Source of the DNA: Ophioderma brevispina
Taxonomy: Eukaryota; Echinodermata; Ophiuroidea; Amphilepidida; Ophiodermatidae
NCBI GenBank assembly: GCA_023653785.1
Contig: JAMKCH010014254.1
Coordinates: 21,504-85,503 of the forward strand
DNA length: 64,000 nucleotides
Direction of reading: 5' to 3'
A model generated the notes under the pieces. It had not been told where the DNA came from, made no database searches, and was given only the letters and a program-made list of their open reading frames with translations. Each line of letters starts with the position of its first letter. Position 1 is the first letter of the stretch. A program made the translations under genes and the position numbers. Below are positions 12,807 through 25,306 of this stretch, piece after piece.

Positions 12807-13161
12807 TTAAAGTTGCACTGAGGGATTTCAAGTCATCCATATTTTCTGTGATGTGTAGTGATTTCATATAAATTAGACACTCAATAGATTCCCTAGCTTT
12901 TATTTGGCTACAGAAATAACTTAGAATGAAAACAAAAGGTGATTTGTATGCTTATATTTCAATAGAAAACATAGGCTGAATTTCCTATTTGCTTTTATAG
13001 GAAATTAAAAGTTTCACAATTTTTGTACCAAAGAAACAGTTCTCAGCTTAATCTTTTCAGATGGGGATAATTTTGATAGGAAGCTTTACACCAGTGCAAA
13101 AATCAGAATGTTCACATTTTTTAGGAACACTTGTTATTTGAAATCTCTTGTTGCACTTTAA
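12807..13161 (-). mobile_element. TTAA MITE family 1, copy in reverse orientation
   Basis: Starts TTAAAGTTGCACTGAGGGAT and ends AAATCTCTTGTTGCACTTTAA: an inverted pair of about 25 bases with TTAA at both outer ends. The internal sequence is the reverse complement of copies at 28952 and 40166, including the TTTGGCTACAGAAAT and CTCAGCTTAATC.TTTCAGATGGG blocks. Length is about 355 bp. Confidence 0.75.
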
Positions 13162-14418
13162 GTTTGACAGGATTTGGAAACAAATATCACTGACCATGAT
13201 TGCACATGTGACATGACTTGGTGAGGTCAGAGGTCACCATTAGGGATCACAGGTCAAAATGTGATTTTCACTAAAAATGCTACTCCTACAGATTATGTAG
13301 CATAATTGCATGACTCATGCAAGTGATGTAACTTGAGACCCCTTACAGAAGTTATTATCTCAAATTTTAAAGGTCATTTGGGGTCACAGAGGTCAGAGTA
13401 TAAAATATTCCTTTTAGGTAAATTTCTATGTGATTACCAGCTAGTGGGACCAGGTCTTTAAGGGACTGCAAAACAACCTCAAATGACAAAGTAACATTGT
13501 CCATGTGCTGGCCTTGGACAATTATCCAAAAGTCCACAGTGACCTCTTCATCTGAATTTGGTCAAAGGTCAAAGAAAGGTTAACTTTCAAACAACCTTAA
13601 ATGACAAGTAACATTGTCAACATGTCGGTTTTGGACCAAAATCATAGTGTTCATGGTAACTTCTTCGTCTAGTGGATGGTTAGGGGTCAAAGGTTACTCG
13701 GCTTAGCACTTTATTCCACCTCGATTGCTCAATCTGTCTTCAGATCTAGTCAATATTTTTTTAAGAAACATGAATAAATGTCTGTGTCCAATATTTTGCT
13801 ACTTTTCATTGTGTGATAAAACACTTTGTCTGGCTTGAAAAAGTGTGAGTGTGTGCATGTGTATAAGTTTAGCAAGACTACGAACTGAAAGCAGCAGGAC
13901 ACATCAATTGAGTCATGAATCCATAATAATTAAAGCCCTTTAAGTCTGCATTCACATTTTCTCATCACTGTAGCCTTACCATAAATAACATAAAAAACCC
14001 TCTCAGGTGTTTCAGGGCATTAGTTATGTGGCACATATCTTCCCTGGAGACTAAAGACCTTTAATGTTATAATTGCAGCCATAATTCCTTTGACTGTTTT
14101 TTGTCAAAATATGCACATGTGCTGTGTGTGCTGCTGCTATGTATTTCCCTTGCGTGTTGCAATGCGGGCTATATGGCGGGAGCATGGATGTAATTTCATC
14201 AAGGTCCAATGGATTCTGAATCAAACTATAGTAATGTTCAGAGCAGTTTGCATTGCGCATCAACAGAGTTCATGGGTGATTTACAGCATTAAAAGCTGAC
14301 TCAGAGGGCTCTCAGTAGGTAGTCTACAACCAATCAAGTGCAAAATGAGAGAAATTTACATCAAAAAATCTCCTTATATAGCCAACTAGGGCACCAGATC
14401 TTTAACATTGAAATATGC
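13162..14418 (+). other. Intron with AGGTCA-rich tandem units
   Basis: From 13200 to 13700 the sequence repeatedly carries GGTCA half-sites (for example TCAGAGGTCA and GGTCAAAGGTCAAAG). Two units of about 125 bp at 13462-13590 and 13591-13700 share AACCT.AAATGACAA.GTAACATTGTC. The remainder (13700-14418) is unassigned. Confidence 0.5.
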
Positions 14419-14644
14419 TTTAAAGGTGCAACAAGAGATTTCAAATAACAGGTGTCTCTAAAAATATGAAAATTCTGATTTTGCCCTGGTGTAAAGCTTT
14501 CTATCAAATCGCTTTTTGTTTCATTTTAAGTCATTTCTGTAGCCAAATAAAACGTAGGGAACCTATTGCATGTCTTAATCTATATGAAATCACTACATAT
14601 CACAGAAAATATGGATGACTTGAAATCTCTCATTGCACCTTTAA
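14419..14644 (+). mobile_element. TTAA MITE family 1, short copy
   Basis: Ends TTAAAGGTGCAACAAGAGATT and GAAATCTCTCATTGCACCTTTAA flank a 226-bp element that lacks the middle third of the 355-bp copies. Its right half is included in the tandem duplication starting at 14554. Confidence 0.8.
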
Positions 14645-15616
14645 TGTTTAAAATGATCAATTCTACTTCAGCAACTCAGTCAATCAGGAAAAAAATAATA
14701 TAAACCCACTAAGTTCTACCAACCAATTTAATTGGTTGTACATAGGGTTTTATGATATATTTAGCCAATCAGAGACACGGTAAGAAAAGCTTAAAGGTTT
14801 GTAGTTATATATAGAAGGTGTGTGTGTTCCAGTTTGGTTAGGTTTTGGTTAGGTTTTCGTTTTTTGTGTCTCCTTCGAAAAGTTTAAGTCCGATTTAAAC
14901 CAGACTTTGGGTTAAGGTGCAATAGGGTTCCTTCATATGTGGATGGTGTCAAAGGTCATGGACCAAGGTCAAAGGTCATCTGAGGTCATGTTCCAGACTG
15001 CCATCTTGCCAGGGGGATGTCGCAAGTTTACTTGCAGTATTTTTTTTATTTGTTACTCAGAGGTTATATACCATGCTATATCATGTGATGAACTAATCAG
15101 AGATACTGTAAAAAAAATTGGTAGATTTCAGAGGGATTAAGGTAGTGCATGGTAATTCTAACTGAAATTGGTTTTGAAGTTCACAAAATGTACGCCAAAT
15201 GAAATTTGACACACTCTGCTTATTTGCCATCACTCTCTTAACTCAGGTAAAAATTGTTAAATCACATGGTAAAATTTCACAGTTCTGTTTTTTATGATTC
15301 ATTAAAATTTTTAAATCAAGTACATATTCTTCATGCTTAAAATTGGTATAAAATGTGATATTTTTTTTAAACATCACACAGTAAATTTCCCAGTTCTGTT
15401 CTTTATGATTCATTAAAAATGTTAAATGGGTACTTAATCTCCATGCTTAAAATGTTATTAATATGTATTTTTTTTAAAAGCATTGTAAACTTCTAAATTT
15501 TGCATAAATAGAGATAAAATGGTGATTTCTACAATCTGCAGTAACAACCATGGAATATGCAAATTAATGCATTTGCTAATTAAATCTTGTGATGGGAGTT
15601 AGTTACAGATGGATTG
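14554..15616. repeat. Tandem segmental duplication, copy 1 (1063 bp)
   Basis: Begins GTAGGGAACCTATTGCATG and ends GTTACAGATGGATTG. It is repeated immediately downstream with very few substitutions. It contains the 3' half of a family-1 MITE, an AGGTCA-rich block at 14946-14988 missing from copy 2, and two internal diverged units of about 105 bp, each with CAGTTCTGTT.TTTATGATTC. Confidence 0.9.
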
Positions 15617-16443
15617 GTAGGGAACCTATTGCATGTCTTAATCTATATGAAATCACTACATATCACAGAAAATATGGATGACTTGAAATCTCTCATTGCA
15701 CCTTTAATGTTTAAAATGATCAATTCTACTTCAGCAACTCAGTCAATCAGGAAAAAATAATATAAACCCACTAAGTTCTACCAACCAATTTAATTGGTTG
15801 TACATAGGGTTTTATGATATATTTAGCCAATCAGAGACATGGTAAGAAAAGCTTAAAGGTTTGTAGATATATATAGAAGGTTTATTTTGATTTGTTACTC
15901 GGAGGTTATACCACGCTATATATCATGTGTTGAACCAATCAGAGATACTGTAAAAAAAATGGGTAGATTTCAGAGGGTAAAAGGTTTGGGTGAATTGGTT
16001 TTGAAGTTCACAAAATGTACACCGAATGAAATTTGACACACTCTGCTTATTTGCCATCACTCTCTTAACTCAGGTAAAAATTGTTAAATCACATGGTAAA
16101 ATTTCACAGTTCTGTTTTTTATGATTCATTAAAATTTTTAAATCAAGTACATATTCTTCATGCTTAAAATTGGTATAAAATGTGATATTTTTTTTTAACA
16201 TCACACAGTAAATTTCCCAGTTCTGTTCTTTATGATTCATTAAAAATGTTAAATGGGTACTTAATCTCCATGCTTAAAATGTTATTAATATGTATTTTTT
16301 TTAAAAGCATTGTAAAATTCTAAATTTTGCATAAATAGAGATAAAATGGTGATTTCTACAATCTGCAGTAACAACCATGGAATATGCAAATTAATGCATT
16401 TGCTAATTAAATCTTGTGATGGGAGTTAGTTACAGATGGATTG
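15617..16443. repeat. Tandem segmental duplication, copy 2 (827 bp)
   Basis: Matches copy 1 from end to end except for an absent block of about 220 bp corresponding to 14820-15042. It ends about 90 bp before the exon at 16536, so the duplicated DNA reaches close to the exon's branch-point region. Confidence 0.9.
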
Positions 16444-16535
16444 CTTAAATGTAAATATACCACTGACAGTTTCCTGATAGTTTCATGGGCTTCCTATTCT
16501 ATCATTACTATATATGTTGGTTTTTTTTATTGCAG

Positions 16536-16603
16536 GCTAAATTTAAAGAAGATATGCCGAGTGAAACTGTCAGTAAAATTAACCTTGTAGATCTAGCTGG
16601 AAG
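16536..16603 (+). CDS. KIF16B: KIF16B motor exon AKFKEDMPSETVSKINLVDLAG
   Basis: Acceptor ttattgcag, donor gtaggt. It is open in one frame, enters in phase 0 and leaves two bases of a Ser codon completed by the next exon. It encodes AKFKEDMPSETVSK and NLVDLAG, the strand leading into switch II (DLAGSE). Human KIF16B reads AKFDSEMPCETVSK at this position. No indel is needed. Confidence 0.95.
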
Positions 16604-17448
16604 GTAGGTAATATAATTATAATAAATTGTTTATTTAATCTTGTATCATAGCTCATAGGCTAAATTGCCAGAGATAGACAACAAACTAATCAAACAGAAA
16701 CAATGCAACTTAGCTTAATTAGCATCATGTTGCATCATCCAAACAAACATACAATAGGAAGTGCCAACTTTCATGGTCCATTTGCCCGTATTAAGTGAAC
16801 CATGGTGAAAGTGGTAGTTTTGAGTCTAATCAATATCACGTACACAAATCAAATCCAGAATTGAGTTCCCCCTGCTTAGAACCATTTCTCACCTCCAGTC
16901 CTCCCCAAATGAACTGACTGTTAGTACATGGCGAGGGATCCAAATGTGCCTCCTCAGAAAATGCCCTGGCACCCCTTCTGCCTCCCCCCCCCCCATTTGC
17001 AAAGGTCTGGTTATGTCACTGACTAGACCACACATGTCCTTATATAACCATATAATCTAAAACTTAGTTTTTGTAACAAAACAGTGTTTGGCTAAATTGT
17101 ATTTTTTTTTTTTGGTGGGAAAAAAGTCTGGGAAAATGAAACCATAAATATATAAAAATATCTCAAGAATGCTTTTGAAAATATTGAAAAATTAGCATGC
17201 ATGTTTCTGTCACCATTACTTACACCCTATTGTCAACAAAATGTGGTCTTTGCAAGCTTTTGTTTGGGGCAGACACCCAATTATGACTATTTGTTCTTAT
17301 ATATTTCTTTATTTGGACATTTTCAACTCTCCCAAATGATCTCCAGCCCCCCAAACAAACTTTACCAAAGACCACACTGGAACAATATATAACTCTATTG
17401 ATACCAGGTTCAAATGACACAGTATTTCTTTTTTTTGTCCCAATTTAG
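16604..17448 (+). other. Intron, no further feature
   Basis: AT-rich, with a C-run at 16984-16994 and a T-run at 17102. No exon or repeat relationship was recognised. Confidence 0.5.
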
Positions 17449-17549
17449 TGAAAGAGCAGATGCAACAGGAGCGACGGGCAATAGGCTAAAAGAAGGTGCA
17501 AATATCAACAAATCATTAGTAACTTTAGGAAACGTCATATCAGCACTCG
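17449..17549 (+). CDS. KIF16B: KIF16B motor exon [27 protein letters not shown]
   Basis: Acceptor ccaatttag, donor gtaagc. The first base completes the Ser of DLAGSE. The exon then encodes [20 protein letters not shown] and [13 protein letters not shown], the switch II helix and the loop that contacts tubulin. Phases on both sides fit without correction. Confidence 0.97.
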
Positions 17550-18282
17550 GTAAGCTCAGCGTATAACATGCCTCAGTGGGTACTTGTGATCTCTGTATTG
17601 AAAAGAAAAAATGGAGACCAAGGCTGGTAACTTATGTGTATAAATTACCAGTCCTGCCTAAAAGTTAACCAGTTTAGATTCTCTGTGTCAAAGAAATGTA
17701 ATTATGATAATGAAAGGCAATGTAAGGAAAGATATCATAAATCACCATTCATTATCAGATCAGAGAAGTTCTCCATTTTACTCAATTTCTCTACTCTGTG
17801 CAGTGCCTGGTCCATGCCTGTAAGTGTTTACAGACTAACACGATGGCCATCCCTTTGTGTGAGCGTGAAAGTCAAAGTGCATTTTACTGGATGGACCATC
17901 CAAATCTTGTGCTGATTTCCACGCACAGAGGTAGGGAAAGGGAGTATAGTCCAGTCAATCAAAATTTGTGACATTTTACAAAATCACATTAAAAAGTTGA
18001 TTCACTGTCAACAAAATTTGGAACAAAGTGATTGTGACCCAAAGTTATGAATTGGTCGATTGCACTGGATAAAAAATTCCATGAAATCAAATATAATAAA
18101 CGTTCTTCATAATTATGAATAGGATATATAAATATGATTTAGGATTGCCCCATGTAACTGTGTTTTTTAATGCATTTATTTAAAAACATAACCAAGCATG
18201 GTAAACTCCTCAAATACGAGGGGTTTTATTATGTCTTACATATCTTACTCTTAAATAAAGAAGATTAAATCAAAGGGGATTT

Positions 18283-18345
18283 CATTCCTGGGATTTGAAC
18301 CCGTAACCTTCCCTGCCTGTAATCTCAATCTAATACCTTATTATT
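18283..18345 (-). repeat. Possible tRNA-derived SINE fragment (B box)
   Basis: On the minus strand GGTTACGGGTTCAAATCCCAG carries a perfect RNA polymerase III B-box-like GGTTCAAATCC, preceded by a G-rich arm. No convincing A box was found 30-50 bases upstream and no cloverleaf can be drawn, so this is at most a 3' tRNA-like piece. Confidence 0.3.
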
Positions 18346-19901
18346 CAAATTGATCTGGCATAACTGTTTGTTTTGTGAACTTATTCAATAGTCCTTAAGG
18401 ATAAGCTCTCACACAGGGACGTATTACAACTGTATTGATTGATCTGAATGTTTCCCTTGACTATTATAGCCTTTTTCTGAATTCAGCATTCCATAATTTT
18501 TAACTCGGAGCGGTGAGATATTTCTCGTAAATAGTGTATGATAGTGGAGAGTGGGTAATTTCTACTGGAGTAAGCATTTGGGAAAATAGCCGACTTCAGT
18601 GACCAAGGTTAAATTTGCCGTGTAGAAATCACTCGCGGGTCAATATCACGATGCATTGTGGATTGACCCCGGGAATGATAGCACAGTTCTGTGATATGGC
18701 CTTAGATTATGTCTTTACGTTGTTGATTCACGATATTTCGCCTAAAATCTGACATCCAGTTAAGCGAGATGCTTGGTTACTTCAGCGCCGAGCATTATGC
18801 TAAAAAGGGTACAACGAGCACGGTGTATTTTAATGGCACTTGCACGGTCGTTTCGCTGCTCCATGCATCAACCTGTGTGTTGTTGACCTAAATTGTAAGC
18901 CGCGCCGTTGCTTTAGTGACCCAGCCAATTTCCGGTTTCTCTACTGTTTGCGCACTGATGCGGAGCGGGGTCTTTTTCTATTGACGTGATCCGGTATGTT
19001 CTCGGGTAAAAATCCTTCCAAAACAAGGATGTTTGCCAGAGAGAATTTCCTCGGTAAAAAGTAGCAAATACCAGAGAAGGTCATTTTCTATTAACCAGTT
19101 TTAATCCTTTACCCGGTTCGATCCGGAAAATATTGCTCAATAGAAAAACGCATTATGAGAGTTTTTCCACGCTTATGCTAAACAAAATAACTTATTTTGT
19201 ATGTAATCTAAAACTAGATGCTTTTGTATATACACTACATAGATAGGTTTCATGCACCTTATGTAAATCATAATTGTGTACTAATTATTAGCAAGGAGAC
19301 AGGGGGGTGGGACGTATTTCGATTAGTAACGGGGCTGAGACAACCGGGCAACACCAACACATCTATCCTGAGGTTTTGTGCATGCGTTGTACGAGCTCGT
19401 GGAACACAAGTGCCAGGCCCCGATTAATGTTTTGATATCGTGCAGCCCCGTGAGCATACAGTCTGTTGAATGCACAAAATGGTTATTAAATTACTCAAAT
19501 TAAAAAAGTTTAAAACACAAATTACTACCCAAGTTCCTACAAATATGTCAGGGCCAGTGGCGCACGTATTAGAAACATAATTACAAGCAGAGATGCATTG
19601 ACATGTCAGATGCCGAATACGAACGTATTTATCATGGCATGGCTAAGCAAGGCAGACTACACTGTCACTGACTGGGGTCTTGTACACACACACACACGCC
19701 CTGCCATGCATTGCAACTCAATGACAATGATTGCGTATGTGTGCGAAATGGAAATTTCACACTGAGATTTAAACTATTGAAATTCCATACTACTAAAATT
19801 ACATTGCCCGTGTTCTCCTACAACGCAAATAGCTGCAAATAACATGGGATATCGTAGCGGATGATGAGTGAGCAACCTCGGGCTAGCCTCAGTCAATGCT
19901 T

Positions 19902-19924
19902 CCACACACACACACACACACACA
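19902..19924. repeat. CA microsatellite
   Basis: An uninterrupted run of CA dinucleotides. A shorter CA run lies at 19686-19700. Confidence 0.9.
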
Positions 19925-21169
19925 ATCGCTGCGGCCAGCTATATTTACTATCATTTTAGGCCAAGTATCGAGAATTCTTGCAAGTTTTTCTTGATCGTAG
20001 ATTGAAACATTGCTTTGGGTAGCTCTGGCCGGGAACGGGTGAACCTTTGAATCGAATCTCTCTACATTCCATGCCACGTTCCACAGTGATTGTGGCCGTA
20101 AACACCTTCTGACTAGACACTCCATATGGGTTGTGCGTGTACTAGGTCAGAGCATTAATATAAAGCTATTACGGGGTCCATCACACATTTTTAAAACTGG
20201 CGCATTTACTCCCTTGCACGTACAAATCCTACCAAATTTCACTGAGTCTTATTTGTAACGGATGTGTAGTTTAAGTCAGTGTACTTAACGAGGAGGTTTG
20301 GCGTCAATCACTTTGCAAAATGAAAGAAATTTTTTTTTAAATGGAATTGGGTTTTGATATCTTTATGTGATGATTTATTACAATTCTACATCAAAAACTT
20401 GTAGAAAACTGTTTCATAATACCTCATTACATTATTGCTTTATTTTTGTCCTAATATTTATATTCGTGAGAATAACACCCAGGGAATCGGAATATACCAA
20501 TAGGAAGTAGGTAGTGAAGTATTTCCTAAAACTTTTTTTTTCCCCGACAGGTTTTTGCATCGAAAAACCGCCGCGATATCCTATGTACTTAATCTCATAG
20601 CCCCGGGCTCCGCTATAAACAACCGTGCATGAACCTCTGACTCCACAAAATAGCCCGTGTCGTCAAATGGAAATTTTCGTCTCTGATACAGCTGAAATAA
20701 CAACGATACGTAATTGGCCTCGTACTTTGTTGAATGTGTGCGATGTGTTGTAAACGTGTAGTAGAAGGAGAGTAGGCAACGGCGAACTTTTAAATTGCTT
20801 TGTCAGTTTGAGGGATTTTTGGAAAACGCGCGAAATTCAAAATATCAGGGTTTTTTACTAAAAATCTAGTTGGTGCTCACCTGGTGAGTGCCAGATAAAT
20901 CCTCCTTAAATTACTTCTTCTTTCTCTGTGCCAATTTTCAGCACTGGGCGATATCTGGTTTAAAAGAAAATGGTCACCCCAAAAAAACGAACTTTTAGCG
21001 GATATTTCCTATATGTTTCTACAGGCACCCAAAATAACCCTTCCCCCAACTTTAGTGCATTAACTTTGGTGTCCTGCCCCCTGCAAGGAGAGAGGCATGC
21101 TGCCATAGATAATTTAAAAATTATTCCTTCTAAATCTATCACTTATTCTTTCTTTTATTCTGTATACAG

Positions 21170-21313
21170 CTGATTCGTCATCAAAAAGTGCAATGAGCCC
21201 TCTTGCAGGGATTCCAAAAAGAAAACCATTATTCATTCCATATCGGGACTCTGTATTAACATGGCTACTAAAAGACAGCCTGGGTGGCAATTCCAAGACA
21301 ATTATGGTTGCAA
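21170..21313 (+). CDS. KIF16B: KIF16B motor exon with [20 protein letters not shown]
   Basis: Acceptor tctgtatacag, donor gtaagt. It is a 144-nt open exon whose phases match both neighbours. After a variable loop ([20 protein letters not shown]) it encodes [20 protein letters not shown] followed by KTIMVA, a near-invariant kinesin block. The loop is as long as in KIF16B (SQDAANTLAKKKQVF region). Confidence 0.97.
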
Positions 21314-21469
21314 GTAAGTGTACTAAAATAAGCCAATAAAGAGAAAAATCATCTTCCCCTGATTAGAAGCTGAATTGTTAACTCATAAAAACTCTTCCAA
21401 AATATATATGAATGAATGAATCTATAGTGTATCATAACTTCCAATGTTTATCCTCCCCTCTTTCTTTTA

Positions 21470-22700
21470 CAATAATAATAATAATGGAGATTTATATAGC
21501 GCACAAATCCGCCAAAACGATGGCGCTCATGGCGCAATACACAAAGAGAACAACAAAATTATGCAAAAAAAGATGAACCAATTATTAAACCATCATAATA
21601 AATAACAAGACAACTATTGGTTACAAAAAGCTGATGACATAAGATGAGTTTTGAGTGCTTTCTTGAATTGAATGAGGGAAGATGATGATTTTACATAAGA
21701 TGGCAGTTTGTTCCAGAGACGTGGTGCTGCCCGCAAAAAAGCTCTATCACCCCACGATCGCTTGGACCTAGGTTCTATGAGACATGCATGCTGTTTGAAC
21801 GGAGTAGACGTCGTGGGATCTATGATTCAAGTAAATTGTTAATATATGTTGGGGCACTGCCATTTAGAGCCTTACACACAAAGAGCATTAATTTGTACAC
21901 AATCCTGTACCTGACCGGTAGCCAGTGTAACTCTTGTAATATGGGGGTAATGTGCGAGAATTTTTTGGATAGTGTAATAACACGCGCAGCAGAATTTTGA
22001 ATGCGCTGAAGACGGTCAATTTGAGTATTTGGCAAACCATATAAAAGTGAGTTACCCATGTCTACACGGGAAGTGACAACAGAGTAACAATTTGCTCAGT
22101 AGCATGTGGAGTAAGATATTTTCTAATTTTACCAATATTATGAATATGGAACGCAGCAGCACGAACGATGTTGGATACGTGAGAACTAAGAGACATTGAG
22201 GAATCGAAAATAGTACCAAGATTACGAGCTTGCAAAACCGGGCATATTTTAGAATCACCAATTGTTATGTGTGGAATAGACACCTTAGAAAGTTGCTGAT
22301 GTGAGCCAATCAACATGAATTCCGTCTTATCGTCATTCAGTTTAAGGAAATTATCCTGCATCCACTTGCGTATTTCATAAATACATGATTCCATACGTTT
22401 GATACATTGATTGACAGGCTGTTGAGATGGTTTAAAAGTGACATATAGCTGTGTGTCATCAGCATATACGTGATACTGTAAACTATGTTTCAGAATAATA
22501 TCATGAACAGGGTAAGTGTATATAGTAATCCATGGTGCACCAAGAACAGAACCTTGGGGGACAGAAAAATTGTGGGAAACTGGATCGGAAGATGAATTAC
22601 CAATGCGAACAAATTGTGGTCTACCCTCTAAATAGATTTGCTTTAAAATGAGAGTTGTTTAAAAACTTTTGAATAGAGTTGATAAGGCGAAATATGGCTT
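21470..22700 (-). mobile_element. 5'-truncated CR1/L2-like LINE, 3' part of reverse transcriptase
   Basis: The minus strand encodes a degraded non-LTR reverse transcriptase. In order: a GRPQFVRIG-type strand, PQGSVLG, the catalytic HVYADDTQLY, then CIYEIRKWMQDNFLKLNDDK with EFMLIGS, LGTIFDSSMSLSSHVSNI, and a C-terminal segment RLQRIQNSAARVI with LHWLPVRYRI. A tail matching GCGCTATATAAATCTCC ends in a short ATT repeat at the 21472-21486 edge, typical for 3' ends of CR1/L2-group elements. Frames change between the RT core and the C-terminal piece. The endonuclease domain is missing, so the copy is 5'-truncated and inactive. Confidence 0.85.
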
Positions 22701-22800
22701 GACTGCCTCGTAATGGGAACCATTTCAAAGGCTAAGGGGCCCCTCAATAATGTAGCTCTACCTATAAAAAGTGAAAGTTGCCTTCATGTCAGTGTGAAGC

Positions 22801-22931
22801 AGCTTATGATATCGACGAAACAAAATGAAACCCATTGCATTACATGCAGTTTATTCCATCATGCATCAATGCAATGGAATAAAGTGCATGTAAAGTCAAT
22901 GGCCGTTTCGTTTCATTGAATATCATAAGCT
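22801..22931. mobile_element. 131-bp hairpin (fold-back) element
   Basis: The left arm from AGCTTATGATAT and the right arm ending ATATCATAAGCT are inverted copies about 60 bases long. They share GAAACGAAAC/..ATTGCATTACATGCA-like segments and TTTATTCCAT near the centre. A small loop remains between the arms. No open frame. It is most simply a fold-back MITE. Confidence 0.8.
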
Positions 22932-23077
22932 GTGTGAATCAACCATAACTGAGAACATAATCTGTTTGTAAAATGCACTTTTTCACAAAACAGTATTTTG
23001 TATTTGGAGTTGATACTGTAAGCATTTAATATAGCACAAACCACATGAATCGCATTATTCTGCTTCTTTTTGCATAG

Positions 23078-23175
23078 CTGTATCGCCTGCAGATGTAAAT
23101 TACGGTGAAACGCTTAGCACTCTAAGATACGCCAATCGTGCCAAGAACATCATCAACAAGCCAACAATTAATGAG
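23078..23175 (+). CDS. KIF16B: KIF16B motor exon [22 protein letters not shown]
   Basis: Acceptor tgcatag, donor gtaaga. Encodes [20 protein letters not shown] and then [12 protein letters not shown], the last motor helix and the start of the neck. It is nearly identical to human KIF16B ([20 protein letters not shown]). Phase is clean on both sides. Confidence 0.97.
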
Positions 23176-23665
23176 GTAAGATGTTGGCTCATAATCATTC
23201 TTTCAAGACGAACATCATAATTTCTATTAAAGCCGGGGGGGGCACTGGTTTTATCTGTTAAAAAGAAATTTGATTGGTTTAGGTCAAAGCTCTGCCCATC
23301 CATTACTGGGTGATAGATGGATAGTGTGTGCAGCAATTATGCGGTGTAGCCAACTATTTGACACTTTCAAATGGCGCATTTACTCTGCATCTTGCATATG
23401 TACGTAAATGAAATTTATGCGTTTGTACGTAAATGAAATTTACATTGAATTTGTGTACAAATGCATACTATGAGATTCATAATCGGCACAAAATAGGCTT
23501 CATTTTTATGTGGACGCATACACAATAGAAACATTTCCGCATTTTTTATTTTCACGGAAGCAGCTTGAAGTGCAAAAAAAAGCATTCAAATAAATGTTGC
23601 CATGCCAATGCCCACTTTTTTACAGCACTTATTACAATTCAACATTTTTCTCTTGCATCTTACAG
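23176..23665 (+). other. Intron, nothing assigned
   Basis: Contains a short near-direct repeat GTACGTAAATGAAATTTA at 23400-23445. Nothing else was recognised. Confidence 0.5.
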
Positions 23666-23740
23666 GATCCAAATGTCAAACTTATAAGAGAATTACGTGC
23701 AGAAATAGGGCGACTTAAAGCTCGACTCAAAGGGGACGTG
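23666..23740 (+). CDS. KIF16B: KIF16B neck exon DPNVKLIRELRAEIGRLKARL
   Basis: Acceptor cttacag, donor gtaagt. A 75-nt, phase-0 exon encoding the kinesin-3 neck coiled segment VKLIRELRAEIGRLK, as in human VKLIRELRAEIARLK. Confidence 0.95.
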
Positions 23741-24390
23741 GTAAGTAGATGTGTCTTTTAAAAAAAACTGTTGGAGTGATGATAAAGCAAATTGCTTACC
23801 TAGTATGAGTGGATACTTTGAAAAGTGCGTAGTAAGCGCCCAACCTGCCCTTATTTGTGAGAAACATGCATGCCAAGTTAGTAGAAAAGTTGTTTCCCCA
23901 AGATTAAATTTAAGCAAGCAATGTTTAAGATATGGTACAATGTTCTAAGTAAATGTACAGATTTGTGGGAATTATGTTTATTATGCTTTGTGTTTGTTCA
24001 TTTGACACAAATTTGGGAGTGACATTCGACTGTCCTACTCAGGCACTATGTACTTAAAAACTTAAAATTTACCAGGTTTTTCTTCTTGGGGACTCGCAGG
24101 GAAAATGCATTGTAATTAAAAATAAATATCACCAAGTAACCAAGTAACTATAATTATGGACTAATTTTATTGCAATTTAATATTGACCAGCAAAGAGAAT
24201 AATAAAGTAGATTTCAGATGTGTACCCACTAATACCAAGTTTCAAACTAATGTGTTTCAGAAGTTTACCCACTAACTATCTATATGTTGATGTTAATATT
24301 GTAATTGGTGTCTTTGTTGTAGATTTCAACTTGCCCAATATGCGAGGCAGTGAATGCATCTCTTTATGAGGCGGCATATTTGTCATGGGT

Positions 24391-24720
24391 TTGTTATTTT
24401 GAACATTATATGCACTGCAATTGGTGGGCAATATGCACTGCAATTGGTGGGCATTCTTTGTGCAGCAGGTCGGCTGGTGGGCTGGGCGGTCAAATTATTA
24501 ATCCACTGTAACTCATTAACACACACTGACCAATCATGCCTAAACTTGGTGATAGCCCATGAAAAGTATTTGTCTGTTATTTTGAACATTATATGCACTG
24601 CAATTGGTGGGCAGTCTTTGATCAGCAGGTTGGCTGGGCAGTCAGATTATTAATCCACTGTAACTCATTAACACACACTGACCAGTCATTCCTAAACTTG
24701 GCAATAGCTCATGAAAAGTA
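24391..24720. repeat. Tandem pair of about 150-180 bp
   Basis: The segment from TTATTTTGAACATTATATGC to CATGAAAAGTA occurs at 24391-24572 and 24574-24720. The first copy also has an internal duplication of ATATGCACTGCAATTGGTGG. Confidence 0.85.
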
Positions 24721-24970
24721 CTGATATTGTACTTATTCATTATTAGAATTAGCTGATATGCCTAATTTGGGCCTTTTTTTCATTAATCCACTCTTAACTC
24801 TTTAAAACACTTTTCCATTGCCAAACTTGGTGGAGTGATCCTCATAAGGTCACTGAACAGGCATTGATGAGAACCTTCATAGATGTAGATGTTGTAGCTT
24901 ATGGTGAAATCTGGTGCTGTAAAATCAAAATCGGTATTTAGTGTTTTGGTGATCAAAGTGTTTCTTCACC

Positions 24971-25306
24971 TAGGGGTATTTGGGAAACAGCTAGGGATAT
25001 TTACGGGAAAAGCTAGGGGTATTTGGGGAATGGCTAAGGATATTTGGGGAACAGCTGGGGTTTTAGGAAATAGGGGTATTTGGGGAACAGCTTAGGGGTA
25101 TTTGGGGAACAGCTAGGAGTATTTACAAACTGAACAGCTAAGGGTATTAGGAACAGCTAGGGGTATTTGGGGAATAGCTGGGAGAATTTGTGAACAGCTA
25201 AGGGTATTGGGGAACAGCTAGGGGTATAGGGAATAGCTAGGGGTATTGGGGAACAGCTAGGGATATTTGGGGAACAGCTACGGTATTTGGGGGGACAGTT
25301 AAGGGT
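24971..25306. repeat. Minisatellite, unit about 20-22 bp
   Basis: Repeats of GGGGTATTTGGGGAACAGCTA with substitutions and small length changes, over a dozen copies. Confidence 0.9.

Larger units (their letters stand above)
17550..21169 (+). other. 3.6-kb intron, mostly unassigned
   Basis: Holds a possible tRNA-derived fragment on the minus strand near 18283-18345 and CA microsatellites at 19686-19700 and 19902-19924. No exon was recognised, although human KIF16B has little sequence between its flanking blocks, so none is expected. Confidence 0.5.

Noticed and set aside
18283..18345. Functional tRNA gene on the minus strand
   Set aside because: Only a B-box-like 3' part is present; no acceptor stem or A box pairs up.
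24971..25306. CRISPR-like regular spacing of repeats
   Set aside because: Units are contiguous and degenerate without unique spacers, and the DNA is eukaryotic; it is a minisatellite.
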